Below, piece by piece: positions 41,091 through 50,300 of a stretch of DNA of 64,000 nucleotides (the stretch's first letter is position 1; every line of letters starts with the position of its first letter). The notes below the pieces were generated by a model. The model was not told where the DNA came from. It saw only the letters and a list, made by a program, of their open reading frames with translations, and made no database searches. This DNA comes from Actinomadura madurae (lineage in GTDB: Bacteria > Actinomycetota > Actinomycetes > Streptosporangiales > Streptosporangiaceae): positions 682,001 through 746,000 of the forward strand of contig NZ_FOVH01000001.1 in NCBI RefSeq assembly GCF_900115095.1, written 5' to 3'. The position numbers were made by a program, and so were the translations under genes.

Positions 41091-41975
41091 ATGACCGTGG
41101 ACCAGGTCGGATCGCCCGCGGAGCTCGCGGGCCTGCTCGACCGGCATGCCTACCTGTGCGACGAGGGGCTCGCGACGGCGTGCTACCTCGCGCTGCGGAT
41201 GGGGCGGCCGCTGTTCCTGGAGGGCGAGGCCGGCGTCGGGAAGACCGAGCTGGCCAAGACCCTCGCGCGGGGCCTCGGCGCGCCGCTGATCCGGTTGCAG
41301 TGCTACGAGGGGCTGGACGCCTCCCAGGCGCTGTACGACTGGGACTTCCCGCGCCAGCTCCTGCACCTGCGGGCCGCCGAGGCCGCGGGCGTCAGCGACG
41401 TGGCGCGGCTGGAGGGGGAGCTCTACGACCGCCGGTTCCTGCTGGCCCGCCCGCTCCTCCAGGCGCTGGAGACGTCCCCGAGCGTGCTGCTGGTGGACGA
41501 GCTGGACCGCGCCGACGACGAGTTCGAGGCGTTCCTCCTCGAAGTGCTCAGCGACTTCACGATCACCGTCCCGGAGCTCGGCACGATCCGGGCCGAGAAG
41601 CCGCCCGTCGTCGTGGTCACCTCCAACCGCACCCGCGAGGTGCACGACGCGCTGAAGCGCCGCTGCCTCTACCACTGGCTGGAGCACCCGTCGTTCGACC
41701 GCGAGGTCGCGATCATCAGGCGGCGGCTGCCGGACGCGGCGGAGCGGCTCGCCGCGCAGGTCGCCCGCGTCGCGCAGCGGATGCGCGGCACCGACCTGCT
41801 GAAGCCGCCCGGCGTCGCCGAGACCCTGGACTGGACCGAGGCCCTCGTCGCCCTCGGCGTCCGCGAGCTGGACCCGGGCACGGCGGCGGTGACGCTCGGC
41901 GCCGTCCTGAAGTACCGCGAGGACCAGCAGCGCGTGCTCGGCGCCGGGCTCGAGGCCCTGCTCAACGGGGGTTAG
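41091..41975 (+). CDS. MoxR-family AAA+ ATPase (CoxD-like)
   Basis: A 294-aa AAA+ ATPase. Walker A is LEGEAGVGKTELAK, Walker B LLVDELDRADDEFEAF, and sensor 1 VVVTSNRTREVHDALKRR. The subfamily is that of CoxD, which helps mature molybdenum hydroxylases by acting with a VWA partner. ATG 41091 with GGGGAGG nine bases upstream is preferred to GTG 41073. The VWA gene follows after two bases, then xdhC and mocA-like genes, so this operon probably completes the hydroxylase encoded 15 kb downstream. Confidence 0.92.
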   Translation: MTVDQVGSPAELAGLLDRHAYLCDEGLATACYLALRMGRPLFLEGEAGVGKTELAKTLARGLGAPLIRLQCYEGLDASQALYDWDFPRQLLHLRAAEAAGVSDVARLEGELYDRRFLLARPLLQALETSPSVLLVDELDRADDEFEAFLLEVLSDFTITVPELGTIRAEKPPVVVVTSNRTREVHDALKRRCLYHWLEHPSFDREVAIIRRRLPDAAERLAAQVARVAQRMRGTDLLKPPGVAETLDWTEALVALGVRELDPGTAAVTLGAVLKYREDQQRVLGAGLEALLNGG

Positions 41976-41977
41976 CC

Positions 41978-43096
41978 GTGGAGCGGGACGTCACCGAGAC
42001 GATGGTCGGCTTCGCCCGGACGGTGCGCGCGGCGGGCGGGACCGCCGATCCCGAGCGCGTCCAGGCGATGCTGGCGGCGCTCGACCACCTCGACGTCCTC
42101 GACCCGCGCGACGTGTACTGGGCCGGGCGGCTGACGCTGTGCGCCGACCCCGACGACCTCGCCCGCTACGACCGGTGCTTCGCCGCGTACTTCTCCGGCG
42201 CGACCGTCCGGCCGGGGCGCAGGCCGCCCCCCGTGGTGGTCCGCCGGATGACGATGCCAGACCCCGGCGCGCAGGGCGGCGAGGACGAGGCCGGGGAGCT
42301 GAAGGCGGCGACGGCCAGCGAGGTCGAGGTGCTCCGCGACCGGGACGTGGGGCGGCTGAGCGCCGTCGAGCGCGCCGAGGTCGCGCGGCTCATCGCGCTG
42401 CTGGACGCGGGCGCCGAGCGGCGCCGGTCGCGGCGGTTCGCGCCCGCCTCCACCGGCCGCCTCGACCCGGCCCGGACCGTCCGGGAGACGCTGCGGCGCG
42501 GCGGCGAGACGTCGCTGCTGCGGCACCGCGCCCACCGCACCCGCCCGCGGCGCGTCGTCCTGATCGTCGACGTCAGCGGGTCGATGAGCCCGTACGCGGA
42601 CGCGCTGCTGCGGTTCGCGCACGCCGCGGCCCGCTCCGGCGGGCGGGACGTGGAGGTCTTCAGCGCCGGGACGCGGCTGACCCGCCTCACCCGCGAGCTG
42701 CGGCACCGCGACCCGGACGCGGCGATGGCGGCGGCGTCCGCGAGCATCCCGGACTGGAGCGGCGGCACCCGCCTCGGCGAGGAGCTGAAGGAGTTCCTCG
42801 ACCGGTTCGGGCAGCGCGGCCTGGCCCGCGGCGCGATCGTGGTGATCGCCTCGGACGGCTGGGAGCGCGGCGACGCCGGGCTGCTCGGCGCGCAGATGGC
42901 GCGGCTGCACCGGCTCGCGCACCGGGTCGTGTGGGCGAACCCGCACAAGGCGCGCCCCGGGTACGAGCCGTTGACGGCGGGCATGGCGGCGGCGCTCCCG
43001 CACGTCGACGACTTCACGTCCGGGCACAGCCTCGCGGCGCTGGAGGAGCTGGCCCGCCTCGTGGCGGGCTCCGGAAAGGGGAGGCTTCATGCGTGA
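41978..43096 (+). CDS. VWA-domain protein (CoxE-like)
   Basis: A 372-aa protein with a helical N-terminal region (residues ~1-185) and a C-terminal von Willebrand A domain containing an intact MIDAS metal site (LIVDVSGSMSPYAD at ~190, IASDGWERGD further on). CoxE-type proteins pair with MoxR ATPases in inserting sulfur or metal into Mo hydroxylases. GTG 41978 is two bases after the MoxR stop, and the xdhC start overlaps its 3' end. Confidence 0.92.
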   Translation: MERDVTETMVGFARTVRAAGGTADPERVQAMLAALDHLDVLDPRDVYWAGRLTLCADPDDLARYDRCFAAYFSGATVRPGRRPPPVVVRRMTMPDPGAQGGEDEAGELKAATASEVEVLRDRDVGRLSAVERAEVARLIALLDAGAERRRSRRFAPASTGRLDPARTVRETLRRGGETSLLRHRAHRTRPRRVVLIVDVSGSMSPYADALLRFAHAAARSGGRDVEVFSAGTRLTRLTRELRHRDPDAAMAAASASIPDWSGGTRLGEELKEFLDRFGQRGLARGAIVVIASDGWERGDAGLLGAQMARLHRLAHRVVWANPHKARPGYEPLTAGMAAALPHVDDFTSGHSLAALEELARLVAGSGKGRLHA

Positions 43097-44213
43097 CGTC
43101 CTAGACGACATCGCCGGCTGGTACGCGTCCGGGGAGACGTTCGGTCTCGCGACCGTCGTGAACACCTTCCGCAGCGCGCCGCGCCCGCCGGGCGCCGCCA
43201 TGGCCGTCTCGCCGGGCGGGGAGGTCGCGGGCAGCGTGTCCGGCGGCTGCGTCGAGGGCGCCGTCTACGACCTGGCGCAGTCGGTGCTGGAGACCGGCGA
43301 GCCCGTCGTCCAGCGGTACGGGGTCAGCGACGACGACGCCTTCGCCGTCGGCCTGACCTGCGGCGGGATCCTGGACGTCCTGGTGGAGCCGGTCGGGCCC
43401 GCCACCTTCCCCGAGTTCGCGGAGGTCGCCGCGGCGATCGAGGCGCACGAGCCCGTCGCGGTCGCGACCGTCGTCGCCGGTCCGGGCCGGATCGGCGCCC
43501 GCCGCGTCATCTGGACCGACCGGGCGTCGGGGTCGCTCGCGCCCGGCGAGCCGTACGCCGCCCGCCTGGACGCCGCGGTCGACGACGACGCGCGCGGCAT
43601 GCTCGCCCAGGGGCTCACCGGGCAGCGCCACTACGGCCGCGAGGGCGAGCGCCGGCTGGACGACCTGACCGTGTTCGTGCACTCCTTCGCCCCGCCGCCC
43701 CGCCTGCTGGTCTTCGGCGCGATCGACTTCGCGGCGGCGGTCGCGCGGGTCGGCAAGTTCCTCGGGTACCACGTGACGGTCTGCGACGCGCGGCCCGTGT
43801 TCGCGACGCCGAAGCGGTTCCCCGAGGCGGACGAGGTCGTGGTGAAGTGGCCGCACAAGTTCCTGGAGGAGACCCGCGCCGCCATCGACGAGCGGACGGC
43901 GATCTGCGTCCTCACCCACGACCCCAAGTTCGACGTGCCGCTGCTGGAGGTGGCCCTGCGCACCGACGCGGGCTACGTCGGCGCGATGGGCTCCCGCCGC
44001 ACCCATGACGACCGCCTGGCCCGGCTCCGCGAGGCGGGCCTGTCCGAGGCCGAGCTCGGGCGGCTGCGCTCGCCGATCGGGCTCGACCTCGGCGCCCGGA
44101 CGCCGGAGGAGACGGCCGTGTCGATCGCGGCGGAGCTCGTCCAGCTCCGCTGGGGCGGTTCCGGCCGCCCGCTGACCGACACCAGCGGCCGGATCCATGC
44201 CGACGCGACCTGA
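43089..44213 (+). CDS. xdhC: XdhC/CoxI-family maturation factor
   Basis: A 374-aa XdhC-like protein. The N-terminal XdhC_CoxI domain has TVVNTFRSAPRPPGAAMAVS and the SVSGGCVEGAVYD loop. The C-terminal Rossmann-like domain has LLVFGAIDFAAAVARVGKF and VGAMGSRRTHDDR. XdhC binds Mo cofactor, protects it and supports its sulfuration before insertion into xanthine dehydrogenase. Overlaps the VWA gene by 8 bp. Confidence 0.93.
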   Translation: MRDVLDDIAGWYASGETFGLATVVNTFRSAPRPPGAAMAVSPGGEVAGSVSGGCVEGAVYDLAQSVLETGEPVVQRYGVSDDDAFAVGLTCGGILDVLVEPVGPATFPEFAEVAAAIEAHEPVAVATVVAGPGRIGARRVIWTDRASGSLAPGEPYAARLDAAVDDDARGMLAQGLTGQRHYGREGERRLDDLTVFVHSFAPPPRLLVFGAIDFAAAVARVGKFLGYHVTVCDARPVFATPKRFPEADEVVVKWPHKFLEETRAAIDERTAICVLTHDPKFDVPLLEVALRTDAGYVGAMGSRRTHDDRLARLREAGLSEAELGRLRSPIGLDLGARTPEETAVSIAAELVQLRWGGSGRPLTDTSGRIHADAT

Positions 44214-44231
44214 GCGCACTACCCTCGCCGG

Positions 44232-44837
44232 ATGACGTTGCGCGGTGAGGGGAACCCGGCCGGCCTGCTGCTCGCGGCGGGGGAGGGCAGCCGCCTCGGG
44301 CGTCCGAAGGCGACGCTGGAGCTGCACGGCGAGCGCCTGGTCGACCGGGGCGTGCGGATGCTGCGGGACGCCGGCTGCTCGCCGGTCGTGGTGGTGGCCG
44401 GGGCCGCGCAGATCGAGGTCATCGGCGCCGTGGTCGTCCCCAACGCGGGCTGGCGGGACGGCATGGGGTCGTCCCTGCGCGCCGGGCTCGCCGCGCTGCC
44501 GCCGGGCTGCCCCGCCGTGGTGGTCGCGCTGGTCGACCAGCCGCTCGTCACCCCGGCCGCCGTCCGGCGCCTGATCGCCGCGCACGAGGAGGGCGCCGAG
44601 ATCGCCGTCGCCACCTACGGGGGCGCGCCGCGCAACCCCGTCCTGCTGGGCGCCGGGCACTTCGCCGGCGTCGCGGAGGCCGCGGTCGGCGACCAGGGGG
44701 CGCGCGGGTACCTGCGCGCCCATCCCGAGCTGGTCACGCCGGTCGCGTGCGACGACGTCGCCGCACCCGACGACATCGACACCCCCGGCGACCTCGCCGC
44801 CATGGACGCCGCCCTCGACCGCCGCGAACCCCGGTGA
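44232..44837 (+). CDS. mocA: Molybdenum cofactor cytidylyltransferase-like (MocA/MobA family)
   Basis: A 201-aa nucleotidyltransferase. The NTP-binding signature LLLAAGEGSRLGRPKATLEL is at residues ~14-33, with VVVALVDQPLVTP for the metal Asp and PRNPVLLGAGHF later. MocA makes the cytosine dinucleotide form of the cofactor used by xanthine-dehydrogenase-type enzymes; MobA makes the guanine form. The context (xdhC, MoxR/VWA) favours MocA. Ends against the DUF6986 gene, with an 18-bp GC palindrome (44839-44856) in the 30-bp gap that may terminate both. Confidence 0.85.
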   Translation: MTLRGEGNPAGLLLAAGEGSRLGRPKATLELHGERLVDRGVRMLRDAGCSPVVVVAGAAQIEVIGAVVVPNAGWRDGMGSSLRAGLAALPPGCPAVVVALVDQPLVTPAAVRRLIAAHEEGAEIAVATYGGAPRNPVLLGAGHFAGVAEAAVGDQGARGYLRAHPELVTPVACDDVAAPDDIDTPGDLAAMDAALDRREPR

Positions 44838-44867
44838 CGGCCCGCCCGCGGGCGGGCGCGGACCGGG

Positions 44868-46088
44868 TCAGGACGCGGGCAGGACGCTCTCGTCCAGCGC
44901 GCCGCAGTCGACCGCCCGGCGGAGGCGGGCGGTGAGCGCCCTGATGGTGGCGGGCTCGTCCATGACGCCGCTCGCGTTCCCCGCCGCCTGCTCGTGCCAG
45001 GCCCGGACCCGCCCGATGACGTCGTCGACGCCGCCGAGGTGGAACGCGTACACGGCCGCGTACCGGCTCGGCAGGTGCGCGGGGTGCAGGTCCCAGCCCT
45101 GGTAGAAGCCGTGCCGGAGCGAGTGCCGGACGTGCGCGGCGTGCACCGCCCAGGTCGCGTTGACCTCGTCCGGTCCGTCGTTGCGGGGGATCACGTTCGT
45201 CGAGCCGTCCGACAGCCGGACGCCGGTGCCCGCGAGCGACACCTGCATGATGTGCCGGGCGAAGTCGCAGGCCGGGTGGTCGAGCCGCTGCTCGTGCGGC
45301 GGCAGCCCGAGCGCGGCGGTGTAGTCGAACACGCCGAAGTGGGCGGCGGTGATCCGGCCCTTCGCCTCGGAGACGAACGACTGGAGCCCGGCCCGGTTCT
45401 CCTCGTCGTCGAGCAGCACCTGCGGCGTCTCGATCTGGATCTCGAACCGCAGGATGCCCTGCGGGAGCCCGAGCGAGGTCTCCAGCCGGTCCAGGAACTC
45501 CACGAACAGCCGGACGTGATCGACCGACATCACCTTGGGGAAGGTGATGGTGAACCCGCCCGGCAGCCGGCCGAGCCGGTCGCGCAGCGCGGTCAGGAAC
45601 CCGTCCAGCGTCCGCATCGCCCGCTCGTGGCCGCCGTCGGCGAACGACTTGACCCGCAACCCCCAGTAGTGCGGCAGGCCCTTCACCTGGTACGCGGCGG
45701 CGACGGCCTCGACGACCTGGTCGACGTGCGCGTCCTCCTCGGTGTCGTCGCGCACGCCGTAGCCGTCCTCGAAGTCGATCCGCACGTCCTCGACCGGCTC
45801 GGCGGTGAGCTTCGCCGCGACCCGCTCGCGGACCGGCCCGGCGAGCTCGGGGTCGAGCCCGAACGCGGCGCCGAACGACCCGGCGCCCGGCGTGTGGGTG
45901 TTCAGCAGCCGCAGCGCCTCGGCGCCGAAGTCGGCGGGCGTCGAGCGGGAGAACCGGTCGGCCGGCACGTACACCGTGTGCACCGGCTGGCGGCCTTCCG
46001 CGCCCCCGGGGAAGCGCTCGCCGTGGGCGTCGCGGACGGCGGCGATGCGCGCGGACAGATCGTCGTACGAGGAGACGCTGAGGTTCAC
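44868..46088 (-). CDS. DUF6986 protein, citrate-lyase/aldolase-like TIM barrel
   Basis: A ~406-aa protein distantly like HpcH/HpaI aldolases and the CitE/malate-synthase group. Visible conserved blocks are RQPVHTVYVPADRFSRSTPA, VRIDFEDGYGVR (acidic metal-binding pair), FEIQIETPQVLLD and AAHFGVFDYTAALGL. Related genes occur in actinobacterial purine-degradation loci, where they may act on glyoxylate, but no activity is proven as far as I know. Start uncertain between GTG 46088 and GTG 46106. Converges on the mocA-like gene. Confidence 0.8.
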   Translation of the reverse strand: MNLSVSSYDDLSARIAAVRDAHGERFPGGAEGRQPVHTVYVPADRFSRSTPADFGAEALRLLNTHTPGAGSFGAAFGLDPELAGPVRERVAAKLTAEPVEDVRIDFEDGYGVRDDTEEDAHVDQVVEAVAAAYQVKGLPHYWGLRVKSFADGGHERAMRTLDGFLTALRDRLGRLPGGFTITFPKVMSVDHVRLFVEFLDRLETSLGLPQGILRFEIQIETPQVLLDDEENRAGLQSFVSEAKGRITAAHFGVFDYTAALGLPPHEQRLDHPACDFARHIMQVSLAGTGVRLSDGSTNVIPRNDGPDEVNATWAVHAAHVRHSLRHGFYQGWDLHPAHLPSRYAAVYAFHLGGVDDVIGRVRAWHEQAAGNASGVMDEPATIRALTARLRRAVDCGALDESVLPAS

Positions 46089-46324
46089 CTGAACATGATC
46101 CCTCACGTGCGGCGGGGGAGGGAACCGGCTCGGCGAAACTGCGCCCTCCCGGCCGCATCCCGCGGACCCGGCGGGCGGAACCGGTCTGACCACATCCGGT
46201 CCGTGATCGCTACGGCGGTCGCCCAGCGGGGATGCTTCTTAAAGCCGCGGCTCCCCCTGAAGGCGGCGCGCCTGCCCCTTCGGACGGAACGTCCCGCCCC
46301 CCGCCGACGCGAAGGAGCCGCGCG

Positions 46325-46492
46325 TTGGTCCCCGAGATCCCCGACGACGAGCCCGAGAACGAGCGGAAGCTGAGGTTCCGCTCATACGCGGAGGAGCCCC
46401 TGCTCGACGACGAGGACGGCTCGGGCGAGCTGCTCCTCCCGCCGGCCGTGACGCAGGCGCCCCCTCCGCAGGACAGGCCCGGAAATGCCTAG
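46325..46492 (+). CDS. Small acidic protein, first gene of the CHAT operon
   Basis: A 55-aa, strongly acidic protein (PEIPDDEPENERKLRFRSYA, EEPLLDDEDGSGELLL) starting at TTG 46325. The start has AAGGAG at the ideal seven-base spacing, which supports it being real. It overlaps the next gene by 8 bp. No family is recognised and there is no membrane segment. It may be an adaptor or inhibitor for its neighbours, by position only. The 236 bp upstream hold no other recognisable feature. Confidence 0.6.
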   Translation: MVPEIPDDEPENERKLRFRSYAEEPLLDDEDGSGELLLPPAVTQAPPPQDRPGNA

Positions 46493-47240
46493 CAACGCCA
46501 TCGCCCTCGCCGTCCTGATCGTCGCCCTGGCCCCGGGATTCGCCTACCACCGGGTGTACCGGCGCCGCGTCCCCGCCGAGAAGCGCACCGCGACGGAGGA
46601 GATCGTCGAGCTGTTCTGCGCCGGTGCGCTGGGGTCGTTCGCGGCGTCCCTGGTGGTGCTTGGCCTGGCGCAGGCGGTTCCGGGCCTGGTGACCCTCGAC
46701 ATGCTGCTCGGCGGCGGAAGGGAACTGCGCGCCCATGCCTGGGCCGCCGTCCTCTCCGGCGCGCTGGCCCTGGCGCTGAGCGCGCTGTCCTGTGCCGCCG
46801 CCGGCGTGGCCATGGGCCGGCTCAGCCGGAGCGGGGTAGGCCAGATCAGGCCCGGGACGCTGTTCGCCCGCACCGTGACCGCGCGCTCACGCACCGGCCG
46901 CCGCCCCTACCTCGCCGTCGAGCTGGTCGACGGGCGGCTGGTCGAGGGCTACCTGCGGTACGCCGCCATCGACGAGGACCCGGCCCGCCGGGACCTGGTC
47001 CTGCAGCGCCCGATCGCCTGGAGCGGCACCGGCTACGCCGAGCGCACGCTCTCGCGCGCCGCGCGGGTCCTGCTGCGCGGGTCCATGATCGGCGCCATCC
47101 ATGTCAGCTTCCCCGAACCGCGCCGCGTCGCACCGCCGGACCGGCCCGCCGGGGACGGGTCCCGGACCGACGGGGACGAGACCCAGACCGCCGAGGACGG
47201 GGCCCGGTCCGCCTCCCAGGCCGCTCCCACGGGCTCCTAA
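46485..47240 (+). CDS. DUF6338-family membrane protein
   Basis: A 251-aa protein I recognise as DUF6338. Three hydrophobic segments (IALAVLIVALAPGFAYHRVY; the segment GALGSFAASLVVLGLAQAV; and LSGALALALSALSCAAAGVA) are followed by a small beta-rich cytoplasmic domain (YLAVELVDGRLVEGYLRYAA, then DLVLQRPIAW) and a disordered acidic tail. DUF6338 has no known function; its soluble part resembles a gas-vesicle/phage-toxin style beta sandwich only loosely. Between the small acidic gene (overlap) and the CHAT gene (AAAGGAGG overlaps its stop), so all three form one operon. Confidence 0.8.
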   Translation: MPSNAIALAVLIVALAPGFAYHRVYRRRVPAEKRTATEEIVELFCAGALGSFAASLVVLGLAQAVPGLVTLDMLLGGGRELRAHAWAAVLSGALALALSALSCAAAGVAMGRLSRSGVGQIRPGTLFARTVTARSRTGRRPYLAVELVDGRLVEGYLRYAAIDEDPARRDLVLQRPIAWSGTGYAERTLSRAARVLLRGSMIGAIHVSFPEPRRVAPPDRPAGDGSRTDGDETQTAEDGARSASQAAPTGS

Positions 47241-47304
47241 AGGAGGAACCGTTCCCACTTCGCTGCCGCCCCTGGACGAGGCCGCGCTGCGGCTGCTCAC
47301 GGCC

Positions 47305-50300
47305 GTGAACTCCATGCCGATCCGGATGGGGGAGCGCGACCGCATCATCCGGGCGCTCGACGTCATCGCCACCACCGAGTGGACGCGGGTCCTGACGCGG
47401 CTGCCGCCGGAGCAGGTCGACTCGCTGCGCCGGGCAGGACCGTCCTACACGCCGTACGAGCTCACCCATGTGACCGCCGTCGCGAGAGAGGCCGCCCGCG
47501 TCTACGGCCATGAGCACACGGGCATCTCCCATCTCGCGGTCGCCCTGGCCCTGACGTCCGGCCTGGGCGGCGCCGCGGTACAGGAGATCGCGGCGGCGTT
47601 CGGGCTGGGGACACTGGAGGATCCCGGGGAGATCCTGAACCAGCACCTGCTCCGCCTCGAAGGGGAGATCCAGGACGAGGAGGACGGGGACGAGCTGCCG
47701 GGGATCTACCGCATCTCGCGGGGGAAGCGGATCTTCCGGATCGGCACGCGCGTCCACCTCCTGCTCCGTTTCGGTGCCGCGGGGGTGCTGCTCGCGACGA
47801 CCGGCGGACCGGCCTGGCTCCTGGCTCCGCTGGCGCTGCTGTCGTCCAGGGACTCCCGCGAACCGCGTCCGTACCTCGTCGACCCGGTAGGCCCGTTGCA
47901 GCTGCGCACCCGCTGGCCTCTGCCGGGCTGCTGGCTCGTGCTGGCATGCCTGCTGGGCGAGCCGGCGGCCGCGGCGACGTTCCTCGTGCTGCTCGTGGCG
48001 CTCCAGGCGGTCGGCGCGGGCACCGAGGCGCTGGTGGCCCGCCGCCACCGCTTCTTCGGCGAGAGACCGGACTCCATCCCGCTGGAGATCGCCTGCCTGG
48101 CCTCGGTGCCGGAGACGTTCTCCACGCGGCGCGCGTGGCGCCGGCTGGTCGTGGCGGTCGTCGCGGCGGTGCCGGTGGCCGTGCTCGCGGCGCAGGCGAC
48201 GGACCTCTGGCCGCTGTACGCGCTGCCCGTCCTGCTGATCGCGGGCCGGTCGTCCGGGTTCGCGGTCGTGCCCTTGGCGGTGGCGGCGCTCCTCGGCGGC
48301 CCGCTGTGGCCGGTCCCGGCGGCCGCGGCGGCGGGGACGCTCGCCCGCGTCCTGATCATCATGACGGAGCGGCCCCCGGCGAGCCCCGTCCCGGTGCCGC
48401 GGATCCCCGGCGGAGCGGGCGGCCTGCGGGCGCTGGAGCGGCGCGTCCGCCGGACCCTGCGCGCCGGGCGGCCGGTGACCGCGGTGCGGCTGCTGGCGGA
48501 GGCGCCCGCCCCGCTTCCCCCCGTCCTCGCGGGACTGCACGGCTGGGCGCTGCTCGGTGCCGCGCAGCCGGGCGACGCCAAGGCGGCCGTGCGCGGCCTC
48601 CGCGGGGAGCTGGCGCCCGTCAAGGCCCTCGTCACCGGGCTCGCCGAGCTGGAGCTCGAGAACCTCGCCGCGGCCCGGTCCGCTCTGGAGGCGGCTCCGG
48701 CGCCACGCGGGCGGTCGGGGGCCTGGCGCGTCCTGCACGACCAGCAGGTCCTGGCGCACGGGCGGCTGCTCTGCCGCGAGGCCCCGGCCCTCAAGCTGGC
48801 GGCGGCCATCGCGCGCCGGATGCCCGCGACCGTGCGCGGTCCGGACGTGCCGGGCGTCGCGACCATGCTCCGGCTGGTCGCCGAGGCGCAGCGGCCGTCC
48901 GACCCCAAGCTGGCCTGGTACCTCGCGGCGGCGGCGTACGTCCTCATCGAGAAGGCGGAGGACGGGCGGATCCGCGAGTTCAGCCTCATCGACCCGGTGC
49001 GGGACCTCAACCTCGAGTCGCTCCGCGCGATCGCCCTGATCCAGGTCGTCGAGATGGACACGCGGGCCCCGTCCTTCGGCGACATCGTCCCGCACTCCGA
49101 ACTGGACACCTCCCGGCTGCTGCTCCGGGCCAACCGGCCGATGGAGGCCGCGGCCTTCCTCAACGAGCTGGCGGACCACCATGAGGCGACCGGAGAGCGG
49201 TTGAGCGCCCTGGACCACAGGATCGAGGCGCTCGCCGTGCTGCACTGGAACCGGCACCGGGTCCGCGACCTGGAGGAGCGGCGGCTGTGGTGGCGTGCCG
49301 TCAGCGACACCATGGACCGGGCCATGGTCCAGGCCGCCGCCGGGCAGGACTGGGACACGCTGGCCGAGCTGATCGAGTCGGCGCGGCTGCAACTCGGTCC
49401 CGGGGAACACGAGGACGCGGCGGGCGCCGCGGACACGCCGGCACCGTTCATCAGGATGCGCGGTGTCTCGCGGCTGGAGGCGGCGTCCTGGTACCGGCCC
49501 GGCGAGCGGCCGCCCGTCCACGACCTGGAGGACCTCGCGGCGGCCGCGCTCGGCGCGGGGACGTGGTGGTGGAGCACCTGGTCGACCGCCGACCGCGTCT
49601 TCTGGGCCCTGGTCCCGCCCGACGGCCCGGTGACCGGCGGCGTCCTCGACCGCGGGCCCGGCACCGGCCTCGGCGGCGCGCTCGCCCGGCTCCACGACGC
49701 GCTGCCGCTGCCCCATTCCGGCGAGACCGGCGCCCAGCGCGCGGCACGGGTGCTCGACGGCCCGCTGTGCGGCCCGCCGCACGCCGAACTGGACCTGGCG
49801 CGCAGCCTCGGCCGGCTGCTGCCGCCCCGGCTGCGGGAGGAGCTGGCCGGGCCGGACGACCTCCGGCTGGCGATCGCGCCCGCGCAGGCGCTGGCCGGCG
49901 TGCCGTGGCCGCTCGTCGCCCTTCCCGACGACGACCGGGACCTCCGGCTGGTCGAGCGGTGCCGGCTCGCGATCGCGCCGCCGGCCGCGCTGCTGGCCGC
50001 GATCGCCCGGCGGGAGCGGCGTACGGACACCGCGCCGGTCGCGCTGGCCGTGCTCGACCCCGGCGGCGCGTTCGCCGCCCCGGACGCCAGGCTCGACCAG
50101 GCGGCGAGCCTGGCCGGGCTGATGCCGTCCGGCGCGACGGTGGTGTCGCAGAAGAGCGCCGTCGACGTGGACGGTTTCGCGCGCCTGCTGGAGGAGGTCC
50201 CGGCCGAGTCGAGCGCGGTCTTCGCCTGCCACACGCATCCGGGGAACGGGACGCCGCTCAGCGGAGGGCTCCTGCTCTGCCCGCCCATCGAGGGGCGGGG

